Assembly: GCA_046328115.1 (NCBI GenBank)
Contig: JAXLXE010000005.1
Span: forward strand, 124,001 to 188,000
Source of the DNA: JAXLXE01 sp046328115
Lineage (GTDB): Bacteria; Chloroflexota; UBA6077; JACCZL01
DNA: 64,000 nucleotides
Reading direction: 5' to 3'
The notes beneath the pieces were generated by a model. It had not been told where the DNA came from, made no database searches, and worked only from the letters and a program-made list of their open reading frames with translations. The first letter of the stretch is position 1. Every line of letters begins with the position of its first letter. This document shows positions 59,551-64,000 of this stretch, piece by piece. The position numbers and the translations under genes are program-made.

Positions 59551-62323
59551 CCGTCAGCATGATCCGATGGTAACGCGAACTGAAGGCATCCCTTCCGCCC
59601 TCCATGACACGACAGATCTCCTCACGGATGCTCGGTTCCTGCAAGCCGCCGCTCGCCGCGATCTGCGTCTCCCCGTGCTTGACCTGAAGCGATACGACGA
59701 GCTCCGCATCACCGTGGACAACAACATTTGGATTGTGCGTCACCACAATGACCTGTCTGCTGGCTTTGATCTCCCGAAGGCGCCGTACCAACACGTCGTA
59801 GATAACGGTGTTGTCGAGGTCGTCCTCCGGCTGATCCAGGACGATTGGCTCAGATCCCTGTCCCAGAACAAATGCCAACAACGCGGCAGTCTGCTGCCCG
59901 GGGGAACCAAGCTCCAATCGCTTCCACGCCGGCTGCCCGCCCCGTTCGTCCCGAAAACTCACGGAGACATCGTCCTCGGGGCAGTACAGGGCGAGGCGGT
60001 CGATGCGCTCCGGCGGGAGCGAGCGAAGATTGCTCTCGAACCGGCGATCCCTGGTCTCGATCTGGCTCGCGGGGTCACGCAGCTTCTCGCGCAAGTCCGC
60101 AACCAGGCCGTCAAGGGAATCAAAGCTCCACTCCTGAGTGGCACCGGGTGAGATTCGCTCGACTAAGACCGCGTAGTCCGCATCGAACGCGGGGATGTCG
60201 AGACTCGCACGCACAAAGGACTCAAGATCATCGCGTCGGCCGTACCGGTTAATCTGTACCTTGATCAGACTGGAAGCCGCCTCGTCAACACGCTGAGTCC
60301 GCCGGTCGCTCAGGCTGGCACGTAGGTCCCGATAGCGCAGTAGCGCCTCGTGCGCTTCGCGTTCGCGCGCTTCCGCCGACGCTTGCAGCGGTTCGATCGA
60401 CTCGACCTCGCGTTGAAGCGAGGTTGCGCGCTGGAGCAGATCGCGATACTCGTCAGGGTTGGCAACACCTGCGGCCGCTAGCTGGCCCGTCACCTCGGCG
60501 TATCGAGCCTCGCTCGCCTGCAGCGCCGTCAACCACGATGCGGCGTCCTCGCCGGACTGCGCCGCCGCGATCTCTCGGCGTGCACGCCCAATGGCTTCGG
60601 TCACGGCGGCCCGCAGCGTCTCCACGGCGGTTCTGATACTGGCATGCGCACGGAGCAACGCGGCACCAGCCGGATCGCTCACATCGTCGACCGTTGAGCC
60701 GTCGATGTCCGCCACTTGGAGCTCGCGCTCCGCGAGGCTCGCCAGGTCATCGATTCGCGATACCGCGCTCGTCTGGATCGACTCCCACGCGTCATTCTGC
60801 GTCGACCGGACCCGGTAGTCGCTGAGACGGTCCGCGTGACCGCTTTGCTCGACGAGCGCGATCCTCCTGCGAACGTCCGCGAGATCGGCGCGCCGCGCTG
60901 GAAGCTCGGCGACCCGCGCGTGAAGCTGACGTACCTCCGCCCGCAAAGCCAGATAGCTGTCCCTGAATTGCTCGCGACGACGCGCCAGCTCTGCCCCTCC
61001 CACCGCCGGGTCGTCGTCGATCACGCCGAGCAGCGCGTGCGGCTCGCCCGCCAGATCGAACAACTGCTTCTGGCTGTAGATGCGCACCGGGAAACGGTCG
61101 CGGAGAGACCCCTCTTCCGGAATCCTGTCTCCGCCCTCGACGCGGCTGATCGCGGGGGTTTCTCCGCCACCATCCCAGGCAAGGATGAACTGCTCGCCAT
61201 CCTTCCTGTATGTGACTTCCACAAGCGTGTTCTCGGTGAGCAGGCCTTCATCAAGCCGGCCGCGGGGAACCCGCATGCGACGGTCGAACGCATCACGCAG
61301 GGTTGAGTCGCTCTCGGTGCGGAGCTCGGCCTCACGACGGAGCGCCAGACGCAGGAGGTCGACCAGCGTGGACTTGCCAGTCCCGCGACCGCCGATGATC
61401 GCGTTGAGCCAGGGATTGAGCGGGAGTATGAATGGACGGGCGGCATCGCGCTCGTTCGATCGGCCCAGATACCTCGCCTGGGTGACGCTGATGCCCTCGA
61501 TCGCGAGCATTGCGTGGACGTTCGGATCACCGGCCGACGACCGTGACGCCGGCCGAAGCGAGTCGGCTCCGTCCCCCAGCGCCAGGCGAAGACCGGCGAG
61601 ATCCGGTTTGGTCATTTTGACCCACGTGAAGCGCTGTCCGAGGCTTGCCGTGTCATGGCTGTCGGAGCACCAGATCTGCGAAAGGCGACGGCCGTCTGCT
61701 TTAGCGCCGTTCAGCCACTCTTGAACGGCCGCGCTACACGGGTCCACCATCTCGGTTGAGCTGTGCGGAGCCAATGGAGTGATCTCGGCGGCCATGAGGC
61801 CGGGTGCCGCCAGCGCCTTGAGTCGCTCTTGCCCGTCGAGCGTCTTGAGGAGCCCATCCTTGGCGTTGACGTGAGCGGCAATCACCAGCGCCCCGCCCTG
61901 CGTCGCGGCATCGATCGTGTCTACGATGCTGCGACTGGACGTGGTCGCCCCCTGGCCAAACGCCGGCGGCTGGATCCCCAGGCTGGACAGGAGCGCGACA
62001 ACCTCGTCGCGCGTGGCGCTGCTGTCTAGGAGGCAGAGCAGGTGGATGCCACCGGCCGACACCTCCACGCCGGGAAACACCGTGAGCCCAACCGCCCCCG
62101 CCCGAGTTCTGATCTCGTCGACGCCGTCAGGACTGTGATGGTCCGTGACGGCGATGGCGTGGAGGCCCGCCGCGCGTGCGGCATCTACCCAACCCTGCCA
62201 GTCGGGTTTGGCCACGGCGGGGTCGTGCTTGAAATCATGCGACGCGGGCGAATGGGCGTGCAGATCCACGCGCCACCAACGAGATCCCGGCCAGTCCCAG
62301 ACGGTGCTTCGCGCGCCGCTCAT
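59531..62323 (-). CDS. TrlF-like PHP-SMC ATPase
   Basis: The 930-residue protein joins an N-terminal PHP phosphoesterase to an SMC/RecN-like ATPase. PHP metal ligands are present: His22 and His24 (DLHAHS), Asp61/His62 (DHHS), Glu87, His94, His151 and Asp221/His223 (CSDSHD). The ATPase has Walker A GGRGTGKST (311-319), a coiled-coil middle (about 440-740), Walker B PIVLDQPEDD (about 822-831) and an H-loop (VTHNPN). The architecture matches the TrlF-like AAA proteins, which occur in prophages and defence islands. A nuclease or nucleotide phosphatase gated by DNA sensing is plausible. The ATG at 62323 is used; the longer frame starts in a probable -35 element. It is coupled to the AlbA_2 gene. 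Confidence 0.92.
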   Translation of the reverse strand: MSGARSTVWDWPGSRWWRVDLHAHSPASHDFKHDPAVAKPDWQGWVDAARAAGLHAIAVTDHHSPDGVDEIRTRAGAVGLTVFPGVEVSAGGIHLLCLLDSSATRDEVVALLSSLGIQPPAFGQGATTSSRSIVDTIDAATQGGALVIAAHVNAKDGLLKTLDGQERLKALAAPGLMAAEITPLAPHSSTEMVDPCSAAVQEWLNGAKADGRRLSQIWCSDSHDTASLGQRFTWVKMTKPDLAGLRLALGDGADSLRPASRSSAGDPNVHAMLAIEGISVTQARYLGRSNERDAARPFILPLNPWLNAIIGGRGTGKSTLVDLLRLALRREAELRTESDSTLRDAFDRRMRVPRGRLDEGLLTENTLVEVTYRKDGEQFILAWDGGGETPAISRVEGGDRIPEEGSLRDRFPVRIYSQKQLFDLAGEPHALLGVIDDDPAVGGAELARRREQFRDSYLALRAEVRQLHARVAELPARRADLADVRRRIALVEQSGHADRLSDYRVRSTQNDAWESIQTSAVSRIDDLASLAERELQVADIDGSTVDDVSDPAGAALLRAHASIRTAVETLRAAVTEAIGRARREIAAAQSGEDAASWLTALQASEARYAEVTGQLAAAGVANPDEYRDLLQRATSLQREVESIEPLQASAEAREREAHEALLRYRDLRASLSDRRTQRVDEAASSLIKVQINRYGRRDDLESFVRASLDIPAFDADYAVLVERISPGATQEWSFDSLDGLVADLREKLRDPASQIETRDRRFESNLRSLPPERIDRLALYCPEDDVSVSFRDERGGQPAWKRLELGSPGQQTAALLAFVLGQGSEPIVLDQPEDDLDNTVIYDVLVRRLREIKASRQVIVVTHNPNVVVHGDAELVVSLQVKHGETQIAASGGLQEPSIREEICRVMEGGRDAFSSRYHRIMLTDAAGGR

Positions 62324-62705
62324 GATGACGTGTGACGCCCAGTCTCGCCGACGTGGGAGACCTTCGTGGACCCGGGGGAGGGATCGTACACGTTGCGTTG
62401 CGGTCTGCAAGCGGAACTGGATCGTTGCGCGGAAAGGAGGCCGCGCACGGGAGTGTCACAAATCAGATCCTGGACCCTCCGCGCATGGCCTGTTTCCGGA
62501 GCTGGATGGTCAGACTGCGACCAGCACATGCTCAGTGGTAGCACACTCCCACCGTGGACCGTGTGCGGGCCTCCGGGGTAGGTCAGAGTGTTTGGATTCC
62601 GCCCGCGCCGGTTCGCGGCCCGCAACCGGGTCGGATGGTACCAGAGTTAGCGTCGTGGTCCGGGATGTCTGACCGATCAGGCGCGACCGTCGCCTCCGCG
62701 GAGTA
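62324..62705. other. Intergenic region between TrlF-like and LLM oxidoreductase genes
   Basis: No gene is supported in these 382 bases. They hold the candidate operon promoter and a weak stem CCGGTT/AACCGG at 62608-62629, which might end the LLM transcript. Confidence 0.5.
62383..62410 (-). promoter_or_regulatory. Candidate promoter of the TrlF/AlbA_2 operon
   Basis: On the minus strand TTGCAG (62410-62405), 16 bases, TACGAT (62388-62383). The start codon lies about 53 bases past the expected transcription start. Confidence 0.45.
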
Positions 62706-63887
62706 CTACCGGACGACGGTGCTGTCCCCGCGCTGTTCGTACGCCCGGTGCGCTGACTCCAGAGCCGCGCTGCGGGATTGCTGGACGGTGGCGGAGTGCA
62801 CCGCGGCCCAGGCCTGGCTCTGCTGGATGCCCACCAGAGAGCCCTGGAAGCGCGGCATGACGTAACGGGCCAGGAGCTCGTAGCTCTTCAGGAGTTTCTC
62901 GCGCGGGGCCCAGTCCTGCGCCTGGATCAAGAAGCCGCCGAACCCACCGGTGATCTCCTGGAAGTACTCGATGGTCTCGATGAGATCATCCGGGCTGCCA
63001 ATCACCCAGGCGCGGCTATCGCGCATGGACTGCAGGAGCGCGTCCGGGTCGTTCGCCAATGGGTGGATCCGGCCGAGCGTCTGGCCAGGGTACTCAATCT
63101 GGAACTGAGGCGCGCCGACCCTGACGTCGGCGATAGCCTCCTCGCGGGTCTCCGCGAGGTGGACGGCGACGACCAGGCTCCAGTCCTCGCGGCGCATGGT
63201 CTTGCCGTGCTTCGCGGCCTCTTCCTCCGCGATGCGCCACTGGCTGGCCAGGTTCACCTGGCCTCGCTGGCCGCTGATGACGCCCAGGGACAGCACGCCG
63301 GCGCCGTGCTTGCCGGCGGCGATCATGCCCGCGGGCGACTCCATGCTGGCCACCGACAGCGGCATGTGGGGCTGGGTGAACGGGCGAAGCTGGAGCGTGG
63401 CGTCGCGCAGCTCAAACCAGTCGCTCTTGTAGGTGAGCGGCGTGGGGTCCGTCATCAGTCGCATGATGACGTCGAGCGACTCCGCCATCCTCGGCCGCTG
63501 GAGCGGCGGATCGATGCCCAGCATCAGCGCGTCCGTCACGAGCGCGCCCGGTCCAACGCCGAAGAGCACCCGGCCGCGCGTCATGTGGTCTAGCTGAACC
63601 ATCCGGTTGGCCACCATGAGCGGGTGGTGGTAGGGCAGGCTGACCACGCCGGTGCCCAGCTTGATGTGGCGGGTGCGCTCGGCGGCAAAGGCGAGGAAGA
63701 GCTCCGGCGAGGCGATGGTCTCCCAGCCCGCGCTGTGGTGCTCGCCAACCCAGGCCTCGTCGTAACCAAGCTGGTCCAGCCACTGGACGAGCTCCAGGTC
63801 CCGCTCGATGGCCAGCGTCGGGTTCTCGCCGACGCGGTGAAACGGGGCGAGGAACATACCGAAGCGCATACGGGACGGGCGGGACAT
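62706..63887 (-). CDS. LLM-class flavin-dependent oxidoreductase (luciferase-like)
   Basis: The 393-residue TIM-barrel protein reads RMRFGMFLAPFHRVGENPTLAIERDLELVQWLDQLGYDEAWVGEHHSAGWETI, the N-terminal pattern of bacterial luciferase-like FMN monooxygenases, then TRGRVLFGVGPGALVTDALMLGID. It differs from the family member at 31727, which is shorter and of the F420-like type. It probably oxidises an organic sulfur, alkane or aromatic substrate with a reduced flavin. GGGAGG precedes the ATG. A long inverted repeat lies 24 bases upstream. Confidence 0.93.
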   Translation of the reverse strand: MSRPSRMRFGMFLAPFHRVGENPTLAIERDLELVQWLDQLGYDEAWVGEHHSAGWETIASPELFLAFAAERTRHIKLGTGVVSLPYHHPLMVANRMVQLDHMTRGRVLFGVGPGALVTDALMLGIDPPLQRPRMAESLDVIMRLMTDPTPLTYKSDWFELRDATLQLRPFTQPHMPLSVASMESPAGMIAAGKHGAGVLSLGVISGQRGQVNLASQWRIAEEEAAKHGKTMRREDWSLVVAVHLAETREEAIADVRVGAPQFQIEYPGQTLGRIHPLANDPDALLQSMRDSRAWVIGSPDDLIETIEYFQEITGGFGGFLIQAQDWAPREKLLKSYELLARYVMPRFQGSLVGIQQSQAWAAVHSATVQQSRSAALESAHRAYEQRGDSTVVR

Positions 63888-63910
63888 GGCGGTTGGACCT
63901 CCCAGCTACA

Positions 63911-63971
63911 GCACAATCAGGCCAAATCAGGCCAGATCAGGTAACGGCGGCCTGATTTGGCCTGATTGTGC
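63911..63971. repeat. 23-bp-arm perfect inverted repeat built from AATCAGGCC units
   Basis: Arms at 63911-63933 and 63949-63971 are exact complements around a 15-base loop. Each arm holds two AATCAGGCC-like units, and a third partial unit lies in the loop. It sits in the leader of the minus-strand LLM gene. A very stable RNA hairpin, a REP-like element or an operator are possible. Confidence 0.85.
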
Positions 63972-64000
63972 CAGGGAAGGCTCACCGCGTGCGGAAGGGC

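Noticed and set aside
62324..62410. Upstream TTG start for the TrlF-like protein
   Set aside because: The TTG coincides with a probable -35 element and the added 29 residues do not match the PHP N terminus, which begins soon after the ATG at 62323.
1..64000. tRNA, rRNA, transposase or phage structural genes
   Set aside because: I looked for T-loop-like GGTTCGAAT-type motifs, transposase DDE motifs and phage proteins and found none convincing; a dedicated scan could still reveal a small RNA.

Overview
The window is visibly GC-rich DNA from a free-living bacterium, most likely a member of the Chloroflexota. This is inferred from protein style: TPT-rich linkers between an export signal and Ig-like repeats, GRQEG-repeat Rpn-type nucleases, LuxR regulators with an ATPase domain, and several LLM-type flavin oxidoreductases and enolase-superfamily enzymes, as in the catabolic Chloroflexota lineages. 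No rRNA, tRNA, CRISPR array, insertion sequence or phage gene was recognised. About 46 protein genes are supported.

Layout. 1-4.7 kb: a truncated enolase-superfamily gene, a large BNR/Asp-box protein, and two small proteins; one small protein shares an N-terminal motif with the BNR protein. 5-7.9 kb: a DrrAB-like ABC exporter divergent from a MarR regulator fused to a beta-repeat domain, with a perfect operator-like palindrome between them. 8-13.2 kb: a DUF3592 membrane protein, a hybrid sensor kinase and an acetamidase/formamidase. 13.3-18.8 kb: an orphan solute-binding lipoprotein divergent from a three-subunit molybdenum hydroxylase operon. 18.9-23.4 kb: an accessory patch with a DUF433 protein, HicBA, a three-helix membrane protein with a small partner, a DinB-fold gene broken by an in-frame TGA, and a secreted protein. 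23.8-31.4 kb: an OmpR-type two-component system with two secreted or small proteins and a YkcB/YkcC-like glycosyltransferase pair. 31.7-39.9 kb: metabolic and transport genes. 40-46 kb: fabF divergent from a LuxR regulator, a rhodanese and an Rpn-type nuclease. 46.1-52.3 kb: a 2061-residue surface protein. 52.5-57.1 kb: a catabolic cluster (RraA-like aldolase, zinc alcohol dehydrogenase, enolase-superfamily enzyme, Baeyer-Villiger-type monooxygenase). 58.3-62.3 kb: a PHP-SMC (TrlF-like) ATPase translationally coupled to an AlbA/Schlafen ATPase, the best candidate for an undescribed immune module. 62.7-64 kb: a second LLM oxidoreductase with a long inverted repeat upstream.

Two expression patterns recur. 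Several genes have no Shine-Dalgarno sequence but a TANNNT-like -10 element ending 5-6 bases before the start codon, which suggests leaderless mRNAs. Gene ends are often marked by GC-rich perfect hairpins with little or no U tract.
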